Shown here: positions 25,366 through 35,033 of the stretch, piece after piece
How positions within the stretch are numbered: position 1 is the stretch's first letter
Layout: every line of letters begins with the position of its first letter
From: Luteimonas wenzhouensis
Lineage (GTDB): Bacteria > Pseudomonadota > Gammaproteobacteria > Xanthomonadales > Xanthomonadaceae
DNA length: 64,000 nucleotides
NCBI RefSeq assembly: GCF_007859305.1
Contig: NZ_VOHE01000001.1
Span: 248,001-312,000 of the forward strand
Direction of reading: 5' to 3'
The notes under the pieces: generated by a model
What the model saw: the letters and a program-made list of their open reading frames with translations, nothing else
Databases searched by the model: none
What the model was told of the DNA's origin: nothing
Position numbers and translations under genes: made by a program

Positions 25366-27648
25366 TCAGCCGCCGTCGGCGGCCAGCGCGTCGGCGGCGG
25401 CGACGATGTCGGCTTCCGACGGGATCACCAGGAACGCCGCGCCCGCCAGCGGAGTGAACGTGTCGGCGCCGACCACGCGGCGGAACGGCCGCGCGCGGTA
25501 GCCGCCTTCCGCGATCGCGGTGATGATGCCCTCGCCCACCCCGGCGCTGCGGCGACCCTCGTCGACGACGAGGATGCGCGCGCATTCCGACGCGTGGCGC
25601 ACGATCGCCGCCTCGTTGAGCGGCACCAGCCAGCGCAGGTCGACCACGCGCACGCGCCAGCCGTGGCGGGCCTGGATCGTGCGCGCGGCGCGCAGGCTCA
25701 TCGGCACGCCGTTGCCGAAGGTGAACACCACCAGGTCGGTGGCGTCGGCGTCGTAGACCCGCTCCTCGCCCAGATCCATCGCCACGTCGGGCGCGGGGTA
25801 CTCTGTGAGCCAGCCGCCGTCGCCGGGCTCGTGCAGGTCCTTGGTCATGTACAGCGCGATCGGCTCGAGGAACGCGCACACCCGCCCGTCCACCTTCGCC
25901 AGCGCCATCAGCGTGCGCAGCATCGTCGCCGCGTCGTCGCCGCGGCTCGGGCACCCGACCACCAGGCCCGGGATGTCGCGCAGCGCGGTGATCGAGTTGT
26001 CGTTGTGGAAGTGGCCGCCGAAGCCGCGCTGGTAGCCGAGCGAGGCGATCCGCATCACCATCGGGTTGCGGTACTGGCCGTTGCTGAAGAACTGCAGGCT
26101 CGCCGCTTCGCCGCGGATCTGGTCGCAGGCGTTGTGGAAGTAGGCCAGGTACTGGATCTCGGGCAGCGGCAGCAGGCCCATGTTGGCGTAGCCCTGGGCG
26201 AGGCCCAGGATGATGGTCTCGTCGAGCAGGGTGTTGAACACGCGCCGCGGGCCGAACGCGCGGTACAGGCCCTTGGTGATGGTGTACACGCCGCCCTTCT
26301 GGGCCACGTCCTCGCCGAACAGCAGCGCTTCGGGGTACTTGGCGAAGAGGTCGTGCAGCGCGGCGTTGATCTGCAGCGCCAGGTGCCTGCGCCCCAGCCG
26401 CTCGGGCAGCTTCGCCTCGCTGCCGAACGCCTGCACGCGCGCCGCCGGCCCGGGCGCGCGCCTGGCTTCGGCCCGCACCGCGTCCGGCGTGTACGGCGCC
26501 AGCGGCGCCACCACCTCGGCCAGCGAGGTGAGCTTGGGGCGACGGTCGGCCTCCTCGGCCGCGGCGAAGCAGCGTGCGCGGATCGTCTCGTACTGGTCCA
26601 GCAGCTGCTCGCGCGTGTACAGCCCCGATTCGAGCGCGATCGCGGCCGAGCGCAGCAGCGGGTCGGTCGCCTCCACCGCGCACAGCTCGGCCAGGCTGCG
26701 CCACTCGATCTCGAAGTCGGTGCCGGCGTGGCCCATGATCCGGGTGGTGCGCAGGTGCAGGAAGGTCGGGCGGCGGGTGCGGCGGCAATGCTCGACCGCG
26801 CGTTGCACGTCGGCGTAGCCGGCGGCGAGGTCGAGGCCGTCGGCCTGGAAGTAGTCGAGGTCCCGGCGGTGCGCGAAGTTGCGCGCCACCCAGCCGTCCG
26901 GGGTCTTGACCGAGATGCCGATGCCGTTGTCCTCGCACACGAACAGCACCGGCGCGGGCAGCTTCTGGTAGGCGGTCCAGGCCGCGGCGTTGAACGCGGT
27001 CTGCGCGGTCGCGTGGTTGCTGGACGCGTCGCCGAACGAGCACAGCACGATGCTGTCCTCGGGGACCGGCAGGGCGTGCCCGATCCGCCGGCCCTGCTCG
27101 ATCGCGATCGCGGTGCCGAACGCCTTGGGAAGGTGCGAGGCGATGGTCGAGGTCTGGGGCAGCACCCACAGCGGCTTGCTGCCCCACACCTTGTGGCGGC
27201 CGCCGGAGGCCGGGTCCTCGGCGCTGGCGGCGAAGCTGAGCGCCGAGTCCATCACCGGATCCATGCCCGGGAGCTTGCGGAAGCGCTCGGCCATGAACGC
27301 GCCGCTGCGGTAATGCAGGAACGCCGGGTCGGTATGCCGGGCCAGGCGCGCCACCATGGCGTTGCCCTCGTGGCCGCTCGATCCGATGGTGTAGAAGACC
27401 TTGTTCTGGACGCGCAGCACGCGCGCCATCAGGTCGAGGTGGCGGCTGACCAGCTGCGATTCGAACAGTTCGCGGAACCCGCGCGCGTCCAGTGCGCTGC
27501 CCGGAAGCACGGGTTCGTCGTCGCGCGGCGCGGGCCGGGGCGTTCCGCGCCAGCCGCGCACGAACTCCTGGAAATTGGCGTCGCAGACTTCGGCGCGGTT
27601 GACGCCGCGCATGCGGGCGGGGATGGGATCGGGGACGGTGTTGAACAT
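25366..27648 (-). CDS. Fused branched-chain 2-oxoacid dehydrogenase E1 (alpha plus beta)
   Basis: 760 residues, joining both E1 chains in one polypeptide. Residues ~60-370 are E1-alpha with the thiamine diphosphate motif beginning GDASSNHATAQTAFNAA (GDx...N form) and EDNGIGISVKTP. Residues ~410-760 are E1-beta (LLFGEDVAQKGGVYTITKGL, QYLAYFHNACDQIRGEA, VVDEGRRSAGVGEGI). The enzyme should decarboxylate 2-oxoacids from Val/Leu/Ile and pass acyl groups to a lipoyl E2; no E2 or E3 gene is near. It is convergent with ygfZ and is followed upstream by a glutathione transferase gene. Confidence 0.88.
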   Translation of the reverse strand: MFNTVPDPIPARMRGVNRAEVCDANFQEFVRGWRGTPRPAPRDDEPVLPGSALDARGFRELFESQLVSRHLDLMARVLRVQNKVFYTIGSSGHEGNAMVARLARHTDPAFLHYRSGAFMAERFRKLPGMDPVMDSALSFAASAEDPASGGRHKVWGSKPLWVLPQTSTIASHLPKAFGTAIAIEQGRRIGHALPVPEDSIVLCSFGDASSNHATAQTAFNAAAWTAYQKLPAPVLFVCEDNGIGISVKTPDGWVARNFAHRRDLDYFQADGLDLAAGYADVQRAVEHCRRTRRPTFLHLRTTRIMGHAGTDFEIEWRSLAELCAVEATDPLLRSAAIALESGLYTREQLLDQYETIRARCFAAAEEADRRPKLTSLAEVVAPLAPYTPDAVRAEARRAPGPAARVQAFGSEAKLPERLGRRHLALQINAALHDLFAKYPEALLFGEDVAQKGGVYTITKGLYRAFGPRRVFNTLLDETIILGLAQGYANMGLLPLPEIQYLAYFHNACDQIRGEAASLQFFSNGQYRNPMVMRIASLGYQRGFGGHFHNDNSITALRDIPGLVVGCPSRGDDAATMLRTLMALAKVDGRVCAFLEPIALYMTKDLHEPGDGGWLTEYPAPDVAMDLGEERVYDADATDLVVFTFGNGVPMSLRAARTIQARHGWRVRVVDLRWLVPLNEAAIVRHASECARILVVDEGRRSAGVGEGIITAIAEGGYRARPFRRVVGADTFTPLAGAAFLVIPSEADIVAAADALAADGG

Positions 27649-27657
27649 CGGATCTCG

Positions 27658-28347
27658 TCAGTGGCGGGCACGCCCGCCGTCATCTTCGTGGCCGGGCCGG
27701 CCGGCCTGCATCGACAGCGCGATCCACTCGCGTGCCTGCCCGGATGCCGGCGGCATCTCGACGAAGCCGGGGGTGGCCCGCACGCGCTGCAGCCAATCCA
27801 GCAGCGCGGGGTAGCCGGAAAGGTCGAAGCCGCCGTCGCCGGCGACGGCGGTGTAGGCGAACAGGGCGATGTCGGCGATGCCGTACTCCTGCCCGGTGAA
27901 CCAGCGCTGCCCGCCGAGGTGCCGCTCCATCACCGCCAGCGCCTGGTGGCCGCGCTCGCGCAGCCGCGGCAGGTCCGCCCGCCGCGGGGAGTCGGGCGGC
28001 GCCCAGCCGCAGATGAAGCGCGCCACCGCGATGTACGGCTCGTGGCTGTACTGCTCGAAGAACATCCAGCTCAGCGCCTGGGCACGCTGCCACGGATCGG
28101 ACGGCAGGAACCGGCTGCCGTCGGCCAGCCAGTGCAGGATCGCGTTCGACTCCACCAGCACCCGGCCGTCGCCGAGCTCGAGCACCGGCACCTTGCCGTT
28201 GGGGTTCTTCGCCAGGAATTCCGGCGTGCGGGTATCGCCGCCCAGCAGGTCGACCTCGCGCCAGTGGTGCCCGCGCCCGAGCTGGGAGAGCAGCAGTTTC
28301 AGCTTGTGGCAGTTGCCGGACCAGGACGTGCCGTGGATCGTGATCAT
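27658..28347 (-). CDS. Glutathione S-transferase family protein
   Basis: 229 residues, cytoplasmic. The thioredoxin-like N-domain starts TIHGTSWSGNCHKLKLLLSQ, with Ser/Cys at the usual catalytic position, then the cis-Pro strand GKVPVLELGDGRVLVESNAI. The C-terminal helical domain has FTGQEYGIADIALFAYTAVA, the conserved N-capping box Asp. Substrate unknown. ATG 28347 overlaps the stop of the acetyltransferase gene (ATGA), so the two are coupled. Confidence 0.88.
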   Translation of the reverse strand: MITIHGTSWSGNCHKLKLLLSQLGRGHHWREVDLLGGDTRTPEFLAKNPNGKVPVLELGDGRVLVESNAILHWLADGSRFLPSDPWQRAQALSWMFFEQYSHEPYIAVARFICGWAPPDSPRRADLPRLRERGHQALAVMERHLGGQRWFTGQEYGIADIALFAYTAVAGDGGFDLSGYPALLDWLQRVRATPGFVEMPPASGQAREWIALSMQAGRPGHEDDGGRARH

Positions 28348-28895
28348 CGCCCGCCCTCTTTCCTCGCCAGCCACTGCGCGCGCGTCTGGCCCCAGATCCC
28401 GCACGGCGCCTCGTGGAACGGCGGTGGCAGGCGGCCCTCGCCGCGGTAGGTGGAACCCAGCCGGCGGGCCACGTTCTGCGAGGCGGTGTTCTCGGGCGCG
28501 ATGCAGTGGATGAACTCGTTCCAGTCCAGGTGTCCGAGCGCCCAGTCGATCGCAGCCGCCAGCCCCTCGGTGGCGTAGCCCTTGCCCCAGGCATCGGGGT
28601 GGAGCATGTAGCCGATCTCGTTGCCGGGCCAGCCATCCGGGCGCCAGGGCCCGCCCTGTCCCAGCCAGCGTCCGCTGTCGCGGTCGATGAAGGAGAACAT
28701 GCCGAAGCCCTGGATCGCCCACGCACCCGGCTGCTGCAGGAACTTGCGCCAGGCCGCGCCGCGCGGGAGGTGCCCGCCGATGTAGCGCGCCGCGACCGGG
28801 TCTCCGACCAGTTCGGCGAAGCGGTCGAAGTCCTCCGCCTGCGGCAGCCTCAGCAGCAGGCGTTCGGTCTCGATTCGGATGTCAGGAAGCGTCAT
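28344..28895 (-). CDS. GNAT family N-acetyltransferase (RimJ-like)
   Basis: 183 residues from ATG 28895. RIETERLLLRLPQAEDFDRF is the common opening of RimJ/RimL-type acetyltransferases. The acetyl-CoA loop is in GYMLHPDAWGKGYATEGLAA, and ENTASQNVARRLG is the family C-terminal motif. Acceptor substrate unknown. Operon with the glutathione transferase gene. Confidence 0.88.
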   Translation of the reverse strand: MTLPDIRIETERLLLRLPQAEDFDRFAELVGDPVAARYIGGHLPRGAAWRKFLQQPGAWAIQGFGMFSFIDRDSGRWLGQGGPWRPDGWPGNEIGYMLHPDAWGKGYATEGLAAAIDWALGHLDWNEFIHCIAPENTASQNVARRLGSTYRGEGRLPPPFHEAPCGIWGQTRAQWLARKEGGR

Positions 28896-28971
28896 GCCCT
28901 CTCCCGAGCCGGTTGCATCGCGCGCGCCGCCGGACGGCCGCAACCGCGCCGGCGCCGCGCGGGGCCGATGC

Positions 28972-30135
<1,164 letters not shown>

Positions 30136-30286
30136 GGGGAAACCTCTCCTGGGAATCCGCACATGATAGCCGTCGACGCACCCGCGCCGCCCCCCGCCGA
30201 AGGCCATGGCACGGAGCGTCGTGGGCTGTCCGGCGCCCGCCCGACGTGGCTGCCGGAGCGCTGCACACCTTGCCACCGGCACCAAA

Positions 30287-30318
30287 CGGAAACGCCGCGG
30301 CCCTTGCGGGTCGCGGCG
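30287..30318 (-). terminator. Hairpin terminator downstream of the glycine-zipper gene
   Basis: CGGAAACGCCGCGGCCC pairs with GGGTCGCGGCGTTCCG over ~16 bp with a bulge and TTGC loop. On the minus strand it is followed by a short T-rich run (TTTGG). It lies about 40 bp after the stop of the gene at 30361-31143, in the 225-bp gap before gcdH. Confidence 0.6.
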
Positions 30319-30360
30319 TTCCGTGTCCAGCGGCCCCGGCCGTGCCGGGCAAATCCGCTC

Positions 30361-31143
30361 TTACTGGAGGTTGCTGCCGGCGGAGGCCACGTCGCTCCCG
30401 GCGTCCGAGACCTTGGCCAGCACCTGGCCGTCGAGCACCGGCAGGCGGTCGCCCGGATCCTCGGCCAGGCGCACGGTGCGCTCGGCGCCGTCGTAGCGAT
30501 AGGTCACGTCGTAGGCGACGGTCCGGTCCTCGGTGCCGAGCGCGATGCGCTCGCCGGGCTTGTCGGCGGTGCGCATGGTGCCCGTGGTGCCGTCCGGATT
30601 GCGGTAGGTGACGTTCCAGGCCACGGTGCGCGAGGACTGCGACGAATCCTGCACCGTGCGGCACTGGCGCTCGACCCGCTCGACCACCTTTCCGCCGACG
30701 TGGTTGCGGTCGATGCGGTTGCCGATCACACCGCCGGCCGCGGCGCCGGCCACGGTGGCCAGCTTGCGGCCCTTGCCGCCACCGACCTGGTTGCCGACCA
30801 GGCCGCCCACCACGGCACCGGCCACGGTGCCGCCGACGTTGCCGTCGCGCTCGGGCAGGCGCTCCTGCACCACCACGTCCTGGCACACCTCGCGCGGCGT
30901 GGTCGAGGTCGTGGTCTCGTGCACCGGCTCGGCGCCGAGCACGGTCGCGTACAGCTCGGTCTTCTCCGTGACCGGGGTCACCGAGACCACCGTGGCGTAG
31001 TCGAGCTTGTCCGTCTCTTCCGCCGCCTCCTGCACGGAGCCGGCCTCGGAGGCCCGGTCGCGGCTGTTGTGGTAGGCACCCACGGCGACGCCGCCGACCA
31101 GCAGCGCAGCCAGCGCAACTGCGAGGGTATTGCTCTTGCTCAC
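30361..31143 (-). CDS. Glycine-zipper 2TM domain envelope protein
   Basis: 260 residues starting at GTG 31143 with AGGAGG upstream. One N-terminal hydrophobic segment (TLAVALAALLVGGVAVGAY) is a signal anchor. A glycine zipper follows near 105-150 (GGTVAGAVVGGLVGNQVGGG, then AGAAAGGVIGNRID), as in Rickettsia 17-kDa-antigen/SlyB-like proteins. The C-terminal half has a repeated beta motif (TVAWNVTYRNPDG, TVAYDVTYRYDG), which is common in xanthomonad members. Envelope integrity is the general role suggested for such proteins. Specific function unknown. Confidence 0.8.
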   Translation of the reverse strand: MSKSNTLAVALAALLVGGVAVGAYHNSRDRASEAGSVQEAAEETDKLDYATVVSVTPVTEKTELYATVLGAEPVHETTTSTTPREVCQDVVVQERLPERDGNVGGTVAGAVVGGLVGNQVGGGKGRKLATVAGAAAGGVIGNRIDRNHVGGKVVERVERQCRTVQDSSQSSRTVAWNVTYRNPDGTTGTMRTADKPGERIALGTEDRTVAYDVTYRYDGAERTVRLAEDPGDRLPVLDGQVLAKVSDAGSDVASAGSNLQ

Positions 31144-31311
31144 GGGTTTCCTCCTGCGGGCTGGATGCCCACCTCGTGCGTTCGCCAAGATTCCATCACT
31201 TCCAAGCTGAACAAGAGCCGGAAAGTTCCCGGCCACCTGACGGATCGATGAATCGCACGGCCGCGCGTCGCGTGCTAGCGTGACCCGGATCCCGAATTCC
31301 CGGAGCACGTG

Positions 31312-31539
31312 ATGGCCAACCCCCTGCTGCTGCCCCTGCTCGGCTGGGCACGCGGACTGCGCTATCCCACCCTGTTCAAGCTCACGGCGCTGGCCTTTGC
31401 CATCAGCGTGCTCTGGCCCGACCCGGTGCCCTTCATCGACGAGATCGTGCTCGGGTTGGGAACGCTGCTGCTGGCGAACTGGAAGCAGCGCAAGGCGCCG
31501 CCGGACGCGATCGACGGCCAGGCCCGCCACCGACGCTGA
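31312..31539 (+). CDS. DUF6116 small membrane protein
   Basis: 75 residues, one or two membrane helices (PTLFKLTALAFAISVLWPD and EIVLGLGTLLLANW) and a basic tail. The shape and the PLLGWARGLRYPTLFKL sequence match the xanthomonad family DUF6116, of unknown function. ATG 31312 is preceded by GGAG. The next gene, tatD-like, starts 18 bp after it, so the pair is probably co-transcribed. Confidence 0.75.
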   Translation: MANPLLLPLLGWARGLRYPTLFKLTALAFAISVLWPDPVPFIDEIVLGLGTLLLANWKQRKAPPDAIDGQARHRR

Positions 31540-31557
31540 CCCGGGCCGGAGCCGCGG

Positions 31558-32325
31558 ATGGAACTGGTCGACAGCCACTGCCACCTCGACGCCCCCGGGT
31601 TCGATCCCGACCGCGGTGCGGTCATCGATCGCGCGCGCGCGGCCGGCGTGCGCACGCAGGTCGTGCCGGCGGTGGATGCCGTGCAATGGCCCAGGCTGCG
31701 CGAGGTGTGCCGGATGGCGGACGGGCTGCATCCCGCCTACGGCCTGCACCCGATGTACCTGGCCTCGCATCGCCCGGAACACCTGCAGGACCTGCGCGGC
31801 TGGCTCGAACGCGAACGGCCCGTGGCGGTGGGCGAATGCGGCCTGGATTACTACGTCGAAGGCCTCGACCCCGCCGCGCAGCAGGTCTGCTTCGAAGGCC
31901 AGCTGCGCCTGGCGCGCGAGTTCGACCTGCCCGTGATCGTGCACGCGCGGCGCGCGGTGGACGCGGTGATCGCCAGCCTGCGGCGCATCGGCGGCCTGCG
32001 CGGCGTGATCCACAGCTGGTCGGGCAGCGAGGAACAGGCACGACAGCTGTGGAAGCTGGATTTCATGCTCGGGATCGGCGGGCCGGTGACCTACGAGCGC
32101 GCCCGGCGCCTGCGCCGGCTGGTGGCGACCATGCCGCTGGAGCACTTGCTGCTGGAAACCGACGCCCCCGACCAGCCCGACGCCGGCATCCGCGGCCAGC
32201 GCAACGAGCCGGCGCGCCTGGCCGCGGTCCTGGACGCGGTGGCGGCGCTGCGCGACCAGCCGCGCGAGGAGGTCGCGCGCGCGACCGCCGCCAACGCGGC
32301 GCGCCTGTTCGGCCTCGCGCGCTGA
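31558..32325 (+). CDS. TatD family metal-dependent hydrolase
   Basis: 255 residues, cytoplasmic TIM-barrel nuclease. Metal ligands are visible: DSHCHLD (N-terminal HxH), GECGLDYY (Glu), VIVHARRA (His), IHSWSGS (His) and LLLETDAPD (Asp). TatD enzymes act as 3'-5' DNA exonucleases or deoxyribonucleases and some as D-aminoacyl-tRNA-linked quality factors. Which E. coli paralogue (TatD, YcfH, YjjV) it matches best cannot be decided by eye. Confidence 0.9.
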   Translation: MELVDSHCHLDAPGFDPDRGAVIDRARAAGVRTQVVPAVDAVQWPRLREVCRMADGLHPAYGLHPMYLASHRPEHLQDLRGWLERERPVAVGECGLDYYVEGLDPAAQQVCFEGQLRLAREFDLPVIVHARRAVDAVIASLRRIGGLRGVIHSWSGSEEQARQLWKLDFMLGIGGPVTYERARRLRRLVATMPLEHLLLETDAPDQPDAGIRGQRNEPARLAAVLDAVAALRDQPREEVARATAANAARLFGLAR

Positions 32326-32337
32326 GCCCCGCCCGGC

Positions 32338-33132
32338 TCAGTCGGCGCGCGGCCTGAGCAGCACCTCCAGTGCCTTGCCCGCGGCCACGAACGCGAACGT
32401 GCCGGTGACGTGCGTGGCTGCGCCCAGGCCGGCGCCGCAGTCCAGCTTGAGCGCGGCATCGGGCCCGAGCCCGGGACGGATGCCGCAGACCGATCCGTCC
32501 GGCTGCGGGTACTTCACGTTCTCCAGCGAGTACACCGCGGGCACGCCGAAGTAGCGGTCGCGGCTCTTCGGGAAGTTGAACTCGGCACGCAGCTTCTTGC
32601 GGATCAGCGCGAGCAGGGCGTCGTGCTCGGTGCGCGAGAGGTCGCGCACCCGTACCAGGGTCGGGTCGGTGCGTCCGCCGGCGGCGCCGACGGTGACCAC
32701 GGGGAGCTTGCGCCGCCGGCACCAGGCGATGAGCTCGACCTTGCTGCGGAAGCTGTCGCAGGCGTCGAGCACCAGGTCGAAGCGCCGGTCGAGCAGCTCG
32801 CCCAGGTTGCCGGGGGTGAGGAAGGCCGGCACCACGTCCAGCGAGATCGCCGGGCTGATCGCGCGGCAACGCTCGGCCATGGTCTCGGCCTTGTTGCGGC
32901 CGTAGCCGCCGTCGAGCGCCGGCAGCTGGCGGTTGGTGTTGGACAGGCACAGATCGTCGGCATCGATCAGCGACAGGTGCCCGACCGCGCTGCGCGCCAG
33001 CGCCTCGACCAGCCACGACCCCACGCCGCCCAGCCCGACCACCGCCACCCGCCGGGCGCGCAGGCGCTCGACCGCGCCGCTGCCGTAGAGCCGGTCGATC
33101 CCGGCGAAGCGCTCGTTCCAGCTTGCATCCAT
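32338..33132 (-). CDS. tcdA: tRNA threonylcarbamoyladenosine dehydratase
   Basis: 264 residues, E1/ThiF-like ATP-dependent enzyme that cyclises t6A37 of tRNA to ct6A. The nucleotide-binding loop VVGLGGVGSWLVEALARS, acidic DADDLCLSNTNRQL and the FDLVLDACDSFRSKVELIAW region are all conserved, and the C-terminus has the GTFAFVAAGKALEVLL helix typical of TcdA/CsdL. Convergent with the tatD-like gene. Confidence 0.92.
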   Translation of the reverse strand: MDASWNERFAGIDRLYGSGAVERLRARRVAVVGLGGVGSWLVEALARSAVGHLSLIDADDLCLSNTNRQLPALDGGYGRNKAETMAERCRAISPAISLDVVPAFLTPGNLGELLDRRFDLVLDACDSFRSKVELIAWCRRRKLPVVTVGAAGGRTDPTLVRVRDLSRTEHDALLALIRKKLRAEFNFPKSRDRYFGVPAVYSLENVKYPQPDGSVCGIRPGLGPDAALKLDCGAGLGAATHVTGTFAFVAAGKALEVLLRPRAD

Positions 33133-33192
33133 CCGGCCAGTCTAACGGCCGGCGCGCATGCTATCGTCGCCGCGCCCGCTTTGGAGGACCCC

Positions 33193-33672
33193 ATGTCGAC
33201 CACGCCCAGCCCCGGACCTGCACCTGCCGCCTCCAACCCGTCGCGCAAGCCGCCGTCGGCCGCCGGCCGCTACCTGTTCGTGTTCCTGCTCGGGCTGGTC
33301 CTGGGCATTGTCGCCGTGGTGATGCTGCTGCGCACCCTGGAAGGGCGCAAGACCTGGCGCGACCATTACCCCGAGGCGCTCATGCACCTGCTGTCGGCGC
33401 ACACCGCGCAGCTGCGCGCGAGCACCGAGGCCAACCGCTGCAGCCCCACCGACACCCTGCCCCACCTGCAGGCGCTGCGCAGCCTCGGCAACGACTTCGA
33501 ACGCGCCTTCCCGGAACTGCGCGACGACGCGCGCTTCGTCGGCCACGCCGCGCAGTTCCGTGGCACCCTCGATGCCGCGCTCGCCTCGCCCCCGCTCGGC
33601 TGCGAAGGCGTCGGCCAGGCGGCAGCCAAGGTGGGCGAAGCCTGCAAGGCATGCCACCAGGACTACCGCTGA
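33193..33672 (+). CDS. Membrane-anchored cytochrome c-prime/c556-like protein
   Basis: 159 residues. A Pro-rich N-terminus precedes a single membrane helix (YLFVFLLGLVLGIVAVVML, ~30-50), then a four-helix-type domain. The single haem site CKACH is at the extreme C-terminus (CKACHQDYR), the position used in cytochromes c-prime and c556. Role not known; proposals for the family include electron transfer and NO binding. ATG 33193 follows TTGGAGGACC. It is divergent from tcdA with 60 bp between the starts. Confidence 0.75.
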   Translation: MSTTPSPGPAPAASNPSRKPPSAAGRYLFVFLLGLVLGIVAVVMLLRTLEGRKTWRDHYPEALMHLLSAHTAQLRASTEANRCSPTDTLPHLQALRSLGNDFERAFPELRDDARFVGHAAQFRGTLDAALASPPLGCEGVGQAAAKVGEACKACHQDYR

Positions 33673-33825
33673 CGCCGCCTGCGCACGGCTGAACCGCGAC
33701 TGCACGGCGGCCTCGGCGCCGCCGCGCGCGGCCGCCACGGTTGCCGCGGCGTTCACCGCGACCCGCCTAGTGTCCGAGCCGTGCCGCACGTGGCGGCCGC
33801 CGAACACGAACGCGAGGAGTCCCCG

Positions 33826-34302
33826 ATGAACAACCGCATGCGCACCACCTGCATCGCCGCCGCGGCCGCCCTGGCGCTGGCCGGCTGCGCCAGCACCTCG
33901 CCCAACTACGGGTCGGGGTACGGCACCACGCCCGTCCCGTCCGGTTCGCGCTGCTACGACTGCGGCACGGTGGTGGCGATCGAAACCGGTTCCGCCGACG
34001 GCGGCACCAATGTCGCCGGCCCGGTGCTGGGCGGCATCGTCGGTGCAGTCGCCGCCAAGGAGCTGGCGCGCCGCAATACCGACAGCGAAGGTCGCCGCAA
34101 CGTCGCCATCGCCGCGGGCGCCGCCGGTGGCGCGGTCGCCGGCAACGCGATCCAGAACCGGGTCGAGGGCAACCGCAGCGGGTACACGCTCCACGTGCGC
34201 ATGGACGACGGTCGCACGACCACCGTCCACCAGGCGAACCTGGACGGGATCCGCGAGGGGTCGTACGTGCGGGTCCAGAACGGCCGCGCCTGGCTGTACT
34301 GA
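33826..34302 (+). CDS. SlyB-like glycine-zipper outer-membrane lipoprotein
   Basis: 158 residues. Signal peptide with lipobox LALAGC, then GSRCYDCGTVVAIETGS and the glycine zipper (GPVLGGIVGAVAAKELA and AGAAGGAVAGNAIQNR), the form of Rickettsia 17-kDa surface-antigen/SlyB proteins. The C-terminal beta unit YTLHVRMDDGRTTTVHQANL also matches. Outer-membrane location inferred. ATG 33826 (MNNRMRTT) follows GAGGAGTCCCCG. A good terminator follows at 34343-34372. Confidence 0.85.
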   Translation: MNNRMRTTCIAAAAALALAGCASTSPNYGSGYGTTPVPSGSRCYDCGTVVAIETGSADGGTNVAGPVLGGIVGAVAAKELARRNTDSEGRRNVAIAAGAAGGAVAGNAIQNRVEGNRSGYTLHVRMDDGRTTTVHQANLDGIREGSYVRVQNGRAWLY

Positions 34303-34342
34303 TCGTCCGCGCGCCGGGCTCCGCTCCGGCGACACCCCTGAG

Positions 34343-34372
34343 AACGCCGCCGGCCACGCCCGGCGGCGTTTT
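34343..34372 (+). terminator. Rho-independent terminator after the SlyB-like gene
   Basis: AACGCCGCCGG and CCGGCGGCGTT form a perfect 11-bp stem with a 6-nt loop, ending in TTTT. It lies 40 bp past the stop codon. Confidence 0.85.
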
Positions 34373-34473
34373 CGCGTGCGCTCCGCGGAGCCTGGCGGCA
34401 AGGCTCGCGGAGGTGGCAGCCGCCTGACACAATCGACCGCAGCGCGGCCCCGGTCCGGCCGCCGGAGTCCACC

Positions 34474-34977
34474 ATGGACGCACAATCGATCTGGTACGCC
34501 GTCGCCGTGTTGCTGGTGCTGCTGGGCCTCGCGGGGATCCTGTTGCCGGCCATCCCCGGCCTGCCGCTGGTTTTCCTCGGGATGCTGGTCGCGGCCTGGG
34601 CCGGCGGCTTCGAGCAGGTCGGGGGCTGGACCCTGCTGGTGCTGGCGATCCTGACCCTGGTCTCGATCGGGATCGACTTCCTCGCCTCGGCCGCGGGCGC
34701 ACGCAAGGTGGGCGCCAGCCGGCTGGCGGTGGCGGGTGCCCTGCTGGGCACCATCGTCGGCCTGTTCTTCGGCTTCGTCGGCGTATTCGTCGGCCCCTTC
34801 GTGGGCGCGGTGGCCGGCGAACTGGCGGCTCGCCGCGGCGTCGGCCACGGCGACATCGGCCAGGCGACGAAAGTGGGCATCGGCACCTGGTTCGGGCTCT
34901 TCGTCGGCATCGTCCTGAAGCTGACACTCGCGTTCGCGATGATCGGCATCTTCGCCCTCGCCTGGTTCACCGATTGA
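34474..34977 (+). CDS. DUF456 membrane protein
   Basis: 167 residues with four to five hydrophobic segments. LAGILLPAIPGLPLVFLGML near the N-terminus, the glycine-rich LLGTIVGLFFGFVGVFVGPF and the final ...QATKVGIGTWFGLFVGIVLK match DUF456 (inner membrane, function unknown). It is 57 bp upstream of the MscS-type gene on the same strand. Confidence 0.88.
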   Translation: MDAQSIWYAVAVLLVLLGLAGILLPAIPGLPLVFLGMLVAAWAGGFEQVGGWTLLVLAILTLVSIGIDFLASAAGARKVGASRLAVAGALLGTIVGLFFGFVGVFVGPFVGAVAGELAARRGVGHGDIGQATKVGIGTWFGLFVGIVLKLTLAFAMIGIFALAWFTD

Positions 34978-35033
34978 CGCGCACGTCAACCGACGTCGCT
35001 AGACTGCCGCCTCCGTCGCCGCCAACGTCACCG

